DNA of 64,000 nt from Desulfobacteraceae bacterium (GTDB lineage: Bacteria; Desulfobacterota; Desulfobacteria; Desulfobacterales; Desulfobacteraceae). The notes below the pieces were generated by a model. It ran no database searches. It saw only the letters and a program-made list of their open reading frames with translations, and had not been told where the DNA came from. A program made the position numbers and the translations under genes. Of this stretch, positions 24,749-33,980 are shown piece by piece. The stretch spans positions 175,180 through 239,179 of the forward strand of contig JADGEQ010000003.1 in NCBI GenBank assembly GCA_016744295.1. Reading direction: 5' to 3'. The stretch's first letter is position 1, and each line of letters opens with the position of its first letter.

Positions 24749-25570
24749 ATGAAAGAAATTAAGCCGCCATTGCCAAACCGGCCCTTTAGGCTGGGCACCA
24801 CCTCCTTTATCTACCCGGACCATATCATTCCCAATGTGAGGAAAATCGGGGCTTTTTTTGATGAAATTGAGCTATTGGTGTTTGAGAGCATGCCCAAAGG
24901 GGTATTGCCTTCCCCGGCCGACATCAGGGAACTTGCCCAACTGTCAAAGGAGCTGGATCTTACCTATAATATCCATCTGCCCACAGATATCAGCCTGACA
25001 GATCCCTCGGATACGCAAAAAGCAAAGGCAGCTGATACCCTCTTAGAGGTAATTCAATTGTTTGCCCCTTTAACCCCCACCACCCACACCCTTCATTTGT
25101 CCATGGACAGAAGCATGATCAGGTCTGAAGATCTTTCAGCCTGGGAGAAACAGGCGGAAAAGGGGTTGGGGCTTTTGGTCCCCGGCCTGACGGATCCCGG
25201 CCTGGTTTCCCTTGAAACCCTCTGGTATGCCCCTGGCTGTCTTAAAAATTTGGTAAAAAACTTTGGCCTGTCTGTGTGCATTGATGCGGGCCACCATTTC
25301 AAATATGGTCATGATTTAAAAACCAGCTTTGAAAGATTTGGAGAAAGGATACCTGTGGTCCATCTCCACGGGGTGGATTTTTCAAAGGTGACGCCCAAGG
25401 ATCATACCAGCCTGGACAGGCTCCCCCATGACCTCTTTCACCAGACAGTCGAACTTTTGGCCGCCTACAACGGGGTGGTTTCCCTGGAAGTTTTTAATCT
25501 TGAAAATCTGAACCGCTCCCTGGTCAAGCTTTCAACGGTTTTCAGCAATATTCCCATGCTAAATCCTTGA
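24749..25570 (+). CDS. cbiR: CbiR-like cobamide remodelling phosphodiesterase
   Basis: A 273-residue TIM-barrel protein of the AP-endonuclease-2/xylose-isomerase-like superfamily. Start is the ATG at 24749, with AAAGGAAAG upstream. Possible metal ligands follow barrel strands: HLSMD near residue 113, SLETL near 150, CIDAGHH near 180, HLHGVD near 207 and SLEVFN near 247. CbiR of Akkermansia hydrolyses cobamides in the nucleotide loop so that a new lower ligand can be added; its homologues commonly lie near cobamide genes. The position at the end of cobU-cobS-cobD-cbiB supports this call. A sugar isomerase is the alternative. Confidence 0.75.
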   Translation: MKEIKPPLPNRPFRLGTTSFIYPDHIIPNVRKIGAFFDEIELLVFESMPKGVLPSPADIRELAQLSKELDLTYNIHLPTDISLTDPSDTQKAKAADTLLEVIQLFAPLTPTTHTLHLSMDRSMIRSEDLSAWEKQAEKGLGLLVPGLTDPGLVSLETLWYAPGCLKNLVKNFGLSVCIDAGHHFKYGHDLKTSFERFGERIPVVHLHGVDFSKVTPKDHTSLDRLPHDLFHQTVELLAAYNGVVSLEVFNLENLNRSLVKLSTVFSNIPMLNP

Positions 25571-25633
25571 CAGAAAAGAGAATCTATGAACAATCTGTAG
25601 CCTGTACAAGATAAACCTCTAGATGGAAACCCC

Positions 25634-26671
25634 ATGAATTATTCCGAAGATAAGAGCAAGGCAGGAGAATATTTGAGGCTGGCCCTGGGCTACCTTGCAA
25701 GATATAACCAGCCGGCAAGTCCGATTAATTACACAGTTTGGTATGAGTATGTGTCCGGGAAAAATCAAAAACTGAAAAATGCCATTGATTCTTCCATTCA
25801 ATCTGCCACCCCCCTGACCGACAAGCGTATGGAACTCCTATACCAAAAATTTATCACCGACGGGGATAGGATTGTTATTAGTAAGCTATTGACCAAGATA
25901 AATCTCATGCTCAGGGAAATTACCAGTCATGTGCTGGAGACCGAAGGCGATCTTTCCGGCCGTGGAAACACCCTAAGGGGACTTTCAGAGCAAATTCGCG
26001 AGGTCCATGACTATGAAGGGATCAAGCATATTGTAGACCAGATGATCGTGGAAACCAAAGCCCTCATTCAATCAGGATCCAAGCTCCAGAGCCGGATGAA
26101 AATTTCATCGGCAGACTTACAGCAGCTATACCGGGAATTGGAAAAATCCCAGGAAGAGGCACAGACAGATTCCCTGACAGGGCTGATCAACCGGCGAGGG
26201 CTTGAAAAACGATTTGAGCTGGAACGGATACGGGCAAAACAGAATAATATCCCTTTTTCCATTATCATGGTGGATATTGATCATTTTAAAAAGGTCAACG
26301 ACTCCTTCGGCCACCTGGTGGGGGACAGTCTGCTCCGGGGAATATCCAAAATTTTAAACAATCAGCTGCGGCGAAATGATATCGCAGCCAGATACGGGGG
26401 GGAAGAGTTTTTGATCCTCCTGCCCGAGACAGATCTTTTGGGGGCAAGTGCTGTGGCCGGAAAAATACAAAAGGGCTTGTCCTCCAAAGAGTGGAAACTC
26501 AAAACCTCCGGGCAAAGCATGGGATGTATTACCGTCTCCATGGGAATTTCAGTCTATTCCATGGATGAATCGGGCAGGGATATGATCAAGCGGGCAGACG
26601 ATGCCCTGTACATGGCAAAGAACCGCGGCCGAAACCAAATGGTTACCCAGACATCCTTAATTTCTGGATGA
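25634..26671 (+). CDS. Diguanylate cyclase (GGDEF domain)
   Basis: Makes cyclic di-GMP from two GTP. The 345-residue cytosolic protein has a helical N-terminal domain (1-170, no recognised sensor) and a C-terminal GGDEF domain (175-340) with the active-site motif GGEEF near residue 256. The inhibitory site RRND lies just before it in the canonical RxxD spacing, so product inhibition is likely. It is separated by 63 nt from cbiR and its end overlaps the convergent LysE gene by 15 nt. Confidence 0.93.
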   Translation: MNYSEDKSKAGEYLRLALGYLARYNQPASPINYTVWYEYVSGKNQKLKNAIDSSIQSATPLTDKRMELLYQKFITDGDRIVISKLLTKINLMLREITSHVLETEGDLSGRGNTLRGLSEQIREVHDYEGIKHIVDQMIVETKALIQSGSKLQSRMKISSADLQQLYRELEKSQEEAQTDSLTGLINRRGLEKRFELERIRAKQNNIPFSIIMVDIDHFKKVNDSFGHLVGDSLLRGISKILNNQLRRNDIAARYGGEEFLILLPETDLLGASAVAGKIQKGLSSKEWKLKTSGQSMGCITVSMGISVYSMDESGRDMIKRADDALYMAKNRGRNQMVTQTSLISG

Positions 26672-27286
26672 TGCTGCCATGAGAACCCCAAATCCGATAA
26701 ATGCGGATCCGCTGGTGCGACTGAACCACTTCATCCTGGCAGGTGCGGCCAGCCAGTTCTTTGCTTTGTAGGCCAAAAAGGCATAGAACATCAGAAAAGA
26801 GAAGGAAAACCCCATCAGGGTCATCACCAAATTCAAAAATTGGGAAATCAGGGGTTGGTCAACAAGGATGAACTGGGGAAACAGGGCCGTCAAAAACACA
26901 ATTGCCTTGGGATTGCTCACCGCCACCCCAAGGGCCTGGATAAATATCTTAAATGAAGAAATATCCTCCTTCCCCTTATTGTCCAAAGGATCAATGACGC
27001 CTTGTTTCTGAAAGAGCTGCACAATCCCAAGGTAGATCAGATAAGCTGCACCGGCATATCGGACCAGGTTAAACAAAAGTTCAGACGCCTTTAGCACTGC
27101 CCCAAGCCCGGTCACGGCAATAATACCCAGAACAAACAGACCGCAGATATTTCCCAGGGCGGAAAAACTGGCTTTTTTCCATCCATAGAGGCCGGATTTG
27201 GTCATGATGAAAAAAACCGCCGGTCCGGGTGTGGCCGTGGCAATGAAAACAAAAGACAGATATAATAGCCATGATTGTAAGTCCAC
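26657..27286 (-). CDS. LysE/RhtB-family amino-acid exporter
   Basis: A 209-residue inner-membrane exporter with about six hydrophobic segments. The N-terminal ATPGPAVFFIMTKSG is the family signature, and GVAVSNPKAIVFLTALFPQF near residue 115 is the second conserved block. Start is a GTG at 27286 that shares one base with the stop of the dehydrogenase gene; AAGGAG lies 5 nt upstream. It is co-transcribed with that gene. Substrate not deducible. Confidence 0.9.
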   Translation of the reverse strand: MDLQSWLLYLSFVFIATATPGPAVFFIMTKSGLYGWKKASFSALGNICGLFVLGIIAVTGLGAVLKASELLFNLVRYAGAAYLIYLGIVQLFQKQGVIDPLDNKGKEDISSFKIFIQALGVAVSNPKAIVFLTALFPQFILVDQPLISQFLNLVMTLMGFSFSFLMFYAFLAYKAKNWLAAPARMKWFSRTSGSAFIGFGVLMAASSRN

Positions 27287-28230
27287 TAGTACTCCTTTTT
27301 GATATCAACTCTGTTTAAAAGTGATTCGCCTGCCCGAAGCCGATTCAGATTCGAAACGATTTGGGGGGCCACGGACATCGGATTTGTCTGACTGGATATA
27401 TGGGGGGTGAGCATTATTTTTGGGTGCTGCCAAAAGGGGTGATCCCCTGGCAGAGGTTCTGATTGAAATACATCCAGACAGGCTCCTGAAAGCACTTTCT
27501 GATCCAGGGCTGTCAAAAGATCGATTTCTTTCAAATGTCCCCCCCGGCCCACATTAATAAGATAGGCACCCCCGGGCAGCTTTGAAAAGGTGTCCAGGTT
27601 TAAAATATGCCGGGTTTTACGGGTCAGGGGCAGCAGGCAGATCAAAATCCTGGCCCGGGATAAAAAATTATCCAGCTCACCTTTTCCATGGAAACTTTGG
27701 ATGCCGTCAATTTTTTTGTGGGAGTTGCGCCAGCCACAGACAGGAAACCCTGTTTCTCCCAGCCTTTTTGCGGCCGCCTCCCCCAGTTGCCCCAGTCCCA
27801 TTATGCCGATGACCATCTCTTTTTTTTCCAGGGGTAAAATCGGCTCCCATAAACGTTCTTCTTTCTTTGCCTGGTAAAAATCAAATTGCCTGAAATGGTA
27901 AAGAACTGCCAGCAAGAGATATTCTGACATATTATCGGCCAGACGTTGGTCCACCAGTCTTACAATTGTTGGGTTTCCAGGAAGATCCGGGTCGGGAAGC
28001 AGGGGATCTGCCAGCAGATGGTCTATGCCGGCCCCCATGGAACATATACAACCCAGGTTGGGATATTCTGTGAGGGTTCCCGGGGGATGTTTCCAGGTCA
28101 GGGCCATTTCAATTTCTTCTTTGGGCTCATCCCCTGGCCAGACCCGGATATCAAGCGTTGGATCAAGGGTTTTCAGGGCGGTAATCCAGGAAATTGTATC
28201 GTTTTCCGGACAGATAAATGTAATGGCCAT
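27286..28230 (-). CDS. D-2-hydroxyacid dehydrogenase, GhrA-like
   Basis: An NAD(P)-dependent 2-hydroxyacid dehydrogenase of the glyoxylate/hydroxypyruvate reductase A type. The nucleotide-binding GIMGLGQLGEAAAKRL starts near residue 142. The catalytic Arg is in NVGRGG, the Glu in VFQSEPLP and the His in LTPHISS. ATG at 28228-28230 is preferred to the TTG two codons upstream because TAGGAG is 9 nt away. Coupled to the downstream exporter gene. Confidence 0.87.
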   Translation of the reverse strand: MAITFICPENDTISWITALKTLDPTLDIRVWPGDEPKEEIEMALTWKHPPGTLTEYPNLGCICSMGAGIDHLLADPLLPDPDLPGNPTIVRLVDQRLADNMSEYLLLAVLYHFRQFDFYQAKKEERLWEPILPLEKKEMVIGIMGLGQLGEAAAKRLGETGFPVCGWRNSHKKIDGIQSFHGKGELDNFLSRARILICLLPLTRKTRHILNLDTFSKLPGGAYLINVGRGGHLKEIDLLTALDQKVLSGACLDVFQSEPLPGDHPFWQHPKIMLTPHISSQTNPMSVAPQIVSNLNRLRAGESLLNRVDIKKEY

Positions 28231-28309
28231 ATACAAAAACTCCTAACCTATCTCCTGATTGTAGCTCTTTGGGTTGCAGCTCTTATGGTTTTAGTGCTTA
28301 TAGCCCTCC

Positions 28310-28654
28310 TTAGACCGTCAGGAGAGTTTCATCATTTTTTAAGATGTTTGTAAGGGGAACACCCCAATATTTGACTTCAACTCCTAATGATTCAATGATA
28401 GGAGTCACCTCCAACTGGTCTGTGCAGGCTTTGCAGGCAGTGACATGGACACCTTTTTCAATGGCCTCCAGGATCATCTTTTGTATATTCTTGTCCTCAG
28501 CCGCCAATTTGGCCGTGGCCCCCCAGATGATCAGGGTAACCTCTTCCCACCATCCGTGTACCAGGGAATTCACCGTATACATGAAGACCATTTTTTCGGC
28601 GGTCATTTTGTTGTCATTGGTCCAAAGCAGATACAAATGTTTTTTTTCGCTCAT
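28310..28654 (-). CDS. DsrE-family protein
   Basis: A 114-residue DsrE/DsrF-like protein. The N-terminal LYLLWTNDNKMTAEKMVFMY and the central VTLIIWGATAKLAAED fit the fold, and the ending VKYWGVPLTNILKNDETLLTV is typical. Cys residues occur in TACKACTD near residue 78, which could carry sulfur. DsrE-like proteins take part in sulfur transfer, but this lone copy is not next to dsr genes. Probably co-transcribed with the CoA-transferase upstream (18-nt gap). Confidence 0.85.
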   Translation of the reverse strand: MSEKKHLYLLWTNDNKMTAEKMVFMYTVNSLVHGWWEEVTLIIWGATAKLAAEDKNIQKMILEAIEKGVHVTACKACTDQLEVTPIIESLGVEVKYWGVPLTNILKNDETLLTV

Positions 28655-28672
28655 CTCAACTCATCTCCTTTC

Positions 28673-30541
28673 CTAGGTTGTGGTCCGGGTAAGATCAATG
28701 CTCAAGGCATAGGCCCCGCCCTCCAGTTTTGCGGTTACCGGGAAAACACCTTTTTCAAACACCTTGAGCATGGTCCGGTTAGAGGCCAGAACATCGGCTG
28801 TCATGGTGACGGCCCCCCGTTCCTTGCCAAGCCGTGCCAGCATCTGGAATAAAAAGGTGGCAATGCCGTGGCCCTGGTATTCTTCATCCACAACAAAGGC
28901 AATATCCACAAAGGGTTTGTCCGGGTATTTGGCAATCCTGGCTTCGGCAATAATGGTTCGATGGCCGGGCTCCCCCACCTGGCCCACCACAGACAGCACG
29001 TCCCTGTAGTCCACATTGACATAGGCCTGCATTTTGGCATGGGGCATGGTTTTAATGGGGCTGAAATACCGGTAATAAATAGCCTTGTCTGAAAACCTGT
29101 AAAACAGCCTGCGCATCTGGTCTTCGTCCGAGGGTTTAATGGGTCGGAAATGGACGTGGAGATCATTTTTGAATCGGTGCTGGGTGGCAATCTCCGTGGG
29201 ATAAAAATGGGCACTATCCGCCAGAAACATCTGATCCGGATAGAGAAGATTTTCCATTTTTCCGCCATCCACCAGGCCCGGACGGTCTTCGGGATGGGCA
29301 ATTTCTATCAGGGCCTGGGCCCGCTCCCTCAAGGTTCTCCCCCTGAGATAGGCAATACCGTGTTCCGTGACCACAAGGTCCACTGATTCCGGCAGGCTCA
29401 GCAGATCTGGAGAATCATCCAGAAAGAGCCGGATGTTGGGGGTGCCCTCCCGGTTCCGGCTGGGCAGGGCCACAATGGTATATCCACCGGGAGAAATTTC
29501 CGCCCCGTTGAGGAAATCTGCAATTTGTCCCGGGCCCGCCGAAACATTGGCAGAGCTGTTATGCAGGGCCACCCGTCCGGACAGGTCCACCCGGCGGACG
29601 GGAAGGATCATGACAAACCTGCGGTTACGTCCTATTTCCATGGGACTGAAAACCTTATCAATACTCTGGAATTCCACCATGGGATTTTTATCCAGCCATT
29701 GCATGAGCTCCTTGCTGCCCAGGGCATAGGCAGTCAAAGATCTTCCCCGAAACATGCCCTTTTGACGGTTGGTCACGGCTCCGCTTTTTACCAATTCCAT
29801 GAGGGCATCCGTGAAAAACGGGGTGTGTATTCCCAGATTCTTTTTCCGGGACAGATATTTGGACAGGGCCTCAAAGATAGGCCCAAAGGTAAAGGCCAGA
29901 CATGATCCATCCTCAATAACAGAGGCGATGTTTTCGGCGATTCGTTCAAAAACCGGCTCCACCGGATACCGGGGAAAATAGAACGGCGGAACCGTGGCCT
30001 CAACCAGCATATCAAAATCATTTATATTTACAAAGGTATCCCCCAGGGTATAGGGAATATCTTGGTTGACCTCCCCCACCACAATTTCTGCATGGGCCAT
30101 GGCACGCCTTGCCACATCAACCCCCACCCCCAGACTGCAAAAACCGGCCTCATTGGGCGGAGTGATCTGGACAAAGGCCACATCAATGGGGACCTGGCCC
30201 TCTTTTATCAGGGCCGGAATGGCAGAAAACCGTGAAGGGATCATGTCCACCTGTCCTGCGGCAATGGCTTCGGCAGACACCCATCCGGAAAAAAAGGTCC
30301 GAAGACGATAGCGCTTGGATTCCAGAGCCTTAAATGAAATGGCATCCCCGAAACTGAGCAATTGGATCAGGGTCAGGTCGTCCAGACGATACCCCTGTGC
30401 AGTCATGAGCGCATTGACCAGGGTTCGGGGTTCTGCTGTCCCGGTACCGATAAAAATATGCATCCCGGGTTCTATTTTTTTTAACACATCATCCGTGGAC
30501 ACGGTATTTTTTTTCCAGGAAGGTATTTTCTTTTTAAACAT
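28673..30541 (-). CDS. Acetyl-CoA hydrolase/CoA-transferase fused to a GNAT acetyltransferase domain
   Basis: A two-part protein of 622 residues. Residues about 10-430 are an acetyl-CoA hydrolase/4-hydroxybutyrate CoA-transferase domain (MHIFIGTGTAEPRTLVNAL, LHNSSANVSAGPGQ, VVTEHGIAYLRG with the catalytic-region Glu-His-Gly). Residues about 455-610 are a GNAT domain (DIAFVVDEEYQGHGIATFL holds the acetyl-CoA loop). It may move CoA between organic acids while the GNAT part acetylates itself or a partner; the fusion is known in some anaerobes but its purpose is unclear. GATGAGG lies about 10 nt upstream of the start. Confidence 0.88.
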   Translation of the reverse strand: MFKKKIPSWKKNTVSTDDVLKKIEPGMHIFIGTGTAEPRTLVNALMTAQGYRLDDLTLIQLLSFGDAISFKALESKRYRLRTFFSGWVSAEAIAAGQVDMIPSRFSAIPALIKEGQVPIDVAFVQITPPNEAGFCSLGVGVDVARRAMAHAEIVVGEVNQDIPYTLGDTFVNINDFDMLVEATVPPFYFPRYPVEPVFERIAENIASVIEDGSCLAFTFGPIFEALSKYLSRKKNLGIHTPFFTDALMELVKSGAVTNRQKGMFRGRSLTAYALGSKELMQWLDKNPMVEFQSIDKVFSPMEIGRNRRFVMILPVRRVDLSGRVALHNSSANVSAGPGQIADFLNGAEISPGGYTIVALPSRNREGTPNIRLFLDDSPDLLSLPESVDLVVTEHGIAYLRGRTLRERAQALIEIAHPEDRPGLVDGGKMENLLYPDQMFLADSAHFYPTEIATQHRFKNDLHVHFRPIKPSDEDQMRRLFYRFSDKAIYYRYFSPIKTMPHAKMQAYVNVDYRDVLSVVGQVGEPGHRTIIAEARIAKYPDKPFVDIAFVVDEEYQGHGIATFLFQMLARLGKERGAVTMTADVLASNRTMLKVFEKGVFPVTAKLEGGAYALSIDLTRTTT

Positions 30542-30750
30542 ATGTGATTTACCTCATCAAATTTTTATGGGTATAAAATTTATTGTACACCAGGGTGAGC
30601 AAAACCGCCGGATCGGATCAAATATCCGGGTAAATATATTCAGGATGACGTCCATTTTTTCTCCTTTTTATACGGCCAAATATTGACAGATAAGCACTTC
30701 TTCGTCAATCAAAGCTTTCATTTAAGCCCCCCTGGTGGTACACCCGAACC

Positions 30751-31614
30751 ATGATGAACTGGTTTATTCTGACACTGATTTCCAGCATCTTCCTGAGCCT
30801 GAGGGAATTAAGCGTTAAAAGGGCGGGCAGGGAGCTGTCTTCCGCATATATGAGCTGGGGCTTAAATTTTTTCATGTTTTTGATCCTTCTTGGCATCACG
30901 CTTTTATTCCGCAGGACTGTTCCCGTGACAGGAGAATTTTTAAAAATTCTGATATTGGCAGCAATTCTGGATTCCATGGCCACCCTTTTATACCTCAGCG
31001 CCATCAAGCACGGTAACCTGTCAAAAACCATTCCCATGCTCTGTTTTATCCCGGTGGTGCAATTGTTTGTCACCCCTGTACTGGTCAAAGAAAGCCTGTC
31101 CCTTCCCGGGATGACAGGAGTGATAGTGGTGGTGGCGGGATCATATCTCTTAAATATCCAAAAGTGGGAGGGTGTTTTCTCACCCATAAAAGCCATTGTC
31201 CAGAACAAAAGCACCCTGATGATGCTGGCAACCGCCTGTATCTGGGGGGTGAGCTCCAGTTTCCATAAAATCGGAATCACACAGACAAACCCAATGTTTT
31301 GGGGGAGTTGTGAAATCGGCCTGATCTCCCTATTTTTATTTCCCTTTGCCATCAAATCGGAAAAATCGGCATTTTCCCATCAAAAAATAAAAAAGACCAT
31401 CTGGCCAGCCCTTTTTTCCACCATTACCGTATTAAGCTATTACGCGGCCATTAGTATGGGGCCTGTGGCCTATGTTTCTTCTGTCCGCCGTCTGGCCGTT
31501 TTATTTACCATGGTGATCGGCATGGTACTACTAAAGGAAAAAGCCCGGAGAACCGGGCTTTTTGGGGGTATTATCATGATCACGGGTAGTGTGATAATCT
31601 GTCTTTATGGATAG
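30751..31614 (+). CDS. EamA/DMT-family transporter
   Basis: A 287-residue transporter with ten hydrophobic segments in two homologous halves (EamA domains about 3-135 and 150-285). The second half ends VSSVRRLAVLFTMVIGMVLLKEKARR, the usual EamA closing motif (read in two parts). Substrate unknown. No clear ribosome binding site is seen before the ATG. Its last 75 bases carry a perfect terminator palindrome (31538-31563) that probably belongs to the convergent YcaO gene. Confidence 0.88.
   Translation: MMNWFILTLISSIFLSLRELSVKRAGRELSSAYMSWGLNFFMFLILLGITLLFRRTVPVTGEFLKILILAAILDSMATLLYLSAIKHGNLSKTIPMLCFIPVVQLFVTPVLVKESLSLPGMTGVIVVVAGSYLLNIQKWEGVFSPIKAIVQNKSTLMMLATACIWGVSSSFHKIGITQTNPMFWGSCEIGLISLFLFPFAIKSEKSAFSHQKIKKTIWPALFSTITVLSYYAAISMGPVAYVSSVRRLAVLFTMVIGMVLLKEKARRTGLFGGIIMITGSVIICLYG
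31538..31563 (-). terminator. Intrinsic terminator embedded in the end of the EamA gene
   Basis: Arms AAAAAGCCCGG (31538-31548) and CCGGGCTTTTT (31553-31563) are perfect, with the tetraloop AGAA. On the minus strand the stem is followed by a T-run about 69 nt past the YcaO stop at 31632, a textbook terminator. It encodes KEKARRTGLF in the convergent transporter gene. It would also act on the plus strand, 49 nt before the EamA stop. Confidence 0.8.
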
Positions 31615-31631
31615 TTGTTATCTGGTTTTAT

Positions 31632-33362
31632 CTATTTGGTTTTAAGCTTTTCTATATTGTCCCTGGCAAAGGTGATGGAGGGGTCAACCCGAAGGGCCAT
31701 CTCATAATATTTAATGGCAAGCTTGATATCGCCCAGTTCCCGGTAGCTTGATCCGATATTGGCATAATTGATGGCCAGGGAAGGGTCCACTTCTATGGCA
31801 TTTTCAAAATATTCAATTCCCTTTTCATAAACCTTGGTCATGAAACAGCAAACCCCCATGGTGTTGAATATATCCGGGCGCTGACCGTCAATTGCCAGTC
31901 CCTTTTCACAGACGGAAAGGGAGCGTTCATATTGCCCAAGATCCTTGAGACAGGTTCCCATGTGGGAATAGATATCCGGCAGGTTCAGCCGGGTTGGATC
32001 CCGTTCCAGTGATGCCTCAAACTGGACCAATGCATCCCCATGCTCATAAAGGGCATTGAACATCAGCCCCTTATAAAAACTGGTGTAGTACTGACCCGGC
32101 AGTGCTGTCTCAAGCTCATCCAGCCTGGCCAGGGCCTGAACCGGATCCAGGCTTTCGGTTATCAGCCGGGCTGAAAACATGCCCACGCTGGCGCCAACTG
32201 CCCGTTCCCTGAAATGGGCACCGGGCATGATGGAATAAAAGGCAGAAACGTCAAGCCCTTCATGCATGGTATCAATTGCCAGAATATCAAACTTCTTATC
32301 TGCCAGGGCCTGGAGAAGGTTCTCCACCTCAACCCGGATATTATCGCTGGAAAGGTTGGGCAAATCTTCCATGTCCACCATGGTATCCGGATTTGTAATA
32401 AACCTTGCATCCTCAATATTTGTAAATTTAGGCAACCCAGAGGCCACATAATTGGACCCTGTGTTAAAATCGCCACCCAACTGGGCTGTCTCGGTCAGGG
32501 CACGGCCCATGGCTTTCTGGGGATCCGGGGAGGTGCCGGCTGTCCAGACGATTTCACTCATCCCAGGGAAAGTGGCCGGATCCCAGGCCAAAACGCCAAT
32601 GGTGGGGATGCCGGTATCCAGTGAGAAATCAGTGGCATAGACCTCTATTCCCTGGTCTTTGAATTTTTTCAACAGTTCTTTTACGAGGGGATCGGTAAAA
32701 GAGGAAAGCCGAATGCCGGGAACATTGCGATTTTCGTGGCTGACAATGGAGGAGGTATGACGTTCCACCAATTCACAGATTCCCTGACTCAGCGCTTCTT
32801 CCGTGCAATTTCCCGCACTTGGCCCGTTAAATTCATTGATCATGTAAAACCAGTTAAAAGGGATGAGAACTTCCTTTTTCCGGGTCAGGTTATATCCCCT
32901 TGTCCATCGGAGGGGAAGTTGATCAAAAATAGGTTTGACCTTTAGGGCATCGCTCTCTTTGTCATGGACGGATTTAATGATCTGGGAAAAATCCAATCCC
33001 TTTTCCTTAAGTTCGCCGGGGGTGGCATGGATAAAGTTTTCCTCCTTGTTTACAAAGGAAAAAAAACTAAACCGTTCTGCAAGCTCCATGACAGCGCTGG
33101 CCTCGGACTGCTCCGGGGTTCCGCCTTTACCCATTTGTTTTTTTGTGCCGGTCACGTGTTGGGCATCTGCCCCGCATTCGGAAAAAAAGACCGGTATATC
33201 CAGCCTGCCGTTATCAATCCTCCGGGTCTGGCTTAAAATATCCAGATCCAGAGTTGCTGTTTTTTCCTTAAACCGTTTCACTGTCTCCGAAGGAGACATG
33301 ACCTTGTCCTGATCGTAGGTATAGCCTTTTTTGGCGTCCTTTAATTGAATTTTATAACCCAT
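31632..33362 (-). CDS. YcaO-domain protein with C-terminal TPR repeats
   Basis: A 576-residue protein. The YcaO domain (about 55-400) has the ATP/Mg-binding acidic motifs SEASAVMELAERFSF and CTEEALSQGICELVERH. After residue 420 come several TPR units (YSHMGTCLKDLGQYERSL, NYANIGSSYRELGDIKLAI). YcaO enzymes use ATP to activate amide backbones, forming azolines or thioamides; E. coli YcaO, also with a TPR-like tail, is linked to RimO-dependent methylthiolation of ribosomal S12. No peptide precursor or dehydrogenase gene is adjacent. The MOSC gene just upstream on the same strand (43-nt gap) may be its partner in sulfur chemistry. Confidence 0.88.
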   Translation of the reverse strand: MGYKIQLKDAKKGYTYDQDKVMSPSETVKRFKEKTATLDLDILSQTRRIDNGRLDIPVFFSECGADAQHVTGTKKQMGKGGTPEQSEASAVMELAERFSFFSFVNKEENFIHATPGELKEKGLDFSQIIKSVHDKESDALKVKPIFDQLPLRWTRGYNLTRKKEVLIPFNWFYMINEFNGPSAGNCTEEALSQGICELVERHTSSIVSHENRNVPGIRLSSFTDPLVKELLKKFKDQGIEVYATDFSLDTGIPTIGVLAWDPATFPGMSEIVWTAGTSPDPQKAMGRALTETAQLGGDFNTGSNYVASGLPKFTNIEDARFITNPDTMVDMEDLPNLSSDNIRVEVENLLQALADKKFDILAIDTMHEGLDVSAFYSIMPGAHFRERAVGASVGMFSARLITESLDPVQALARLDELETALPGQYYTSFYKGLMFNALYEHGDALVQFEASLERDPTRLNLPDIYSHMGTCLKDLGQYERSLSVCEKGLAIDGQRPDIFNTMGVCCFMTKVYEKGIEYFENAIEVDPSLAINYANIGSSYRELGDIKLAIKYYEMALRVDPSITFARDNIEKLKTK

Positions 33363-33405
33363 TGCGTTTGCCCTTCTGTGAATATTTAAATTTGCACGAA
33401 ATCAG

Positions 33406-33837
33406 TTAATCAATCAATGCAATACCATCGCCCACCCGAATGATGCCCCCTTTTAGAATCTTTGCAAATACACCTTCTCTGGGCATAATGCAATCCCCCG
33501 TACGATAATAGATGGCACATTTCTTATGACACTCTTTGCCGATCTGGGTGATTTCAACCAGGGCATCCTCACCAAGGCTGACCCTTTGACCGACTCGCTG
33601 GGATTTCCAGTCAATACCTGTGGTGGCTAAATTTTCAGCAAAATCACCAAAATTGAGCTTAAACTCTTCGGTGCTGACCTTTTCAATGCTTTCAGCGGCC
33701 AGAAAACTCAGTTGCCGATGCCAGTCCCCGGCATGGGCATCATCCTTAATGCCGTGATTCTTGACAAGTACAGCCTGGTCAGTACACTTTTTGGTGGTGC
33801 CTTTTTTCTTGCTTATGGCAATGGAGACTATTTTCAT
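33406..33837 (-). CDS. MOSC-domain protein
   Basis: A compact 143-residue MOSC protein. MOSC domains derive from molybdenum cofactor sulfurases and have a conserved Cys; here the conserved region ITQIGKECHKKCAIYYRTGDC gives Cys residues near 108-120. MPREGVFAKILKGG near residue 122 is the family end motif. Stand-alone bacterial MOSC proteins are thought to carry sulfur or deliver it to metal centres. Same strand and near the YcaO gene. Confidence 0.87.
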   Translation of the reverse strand: MKIVSIAISKKKGTTKKCTDQAVLVKNHGIKDDAHAGDWHRQLSFLAAESIEKVSTEEFKLNFGDFAENLATTGIDWKSQRVGQRVSLGEDALVEITQIGKECHKKCAIYYRTGDCIMPREGVFAKILKGGIIRVGDGIALID

Positions 33838-33980
33838 GTGCTTTCCCCTATAGATTATTTAATGAATAATTTTCTCCAGATTTTATATCACAATGTAGTA
33901 TAAAAATTCAATATAAAAACGCCAGGTCGAATATAGATAATTTTCCTGCCAACGATTGAAAGAAAAAAGAGAGAAAAATG

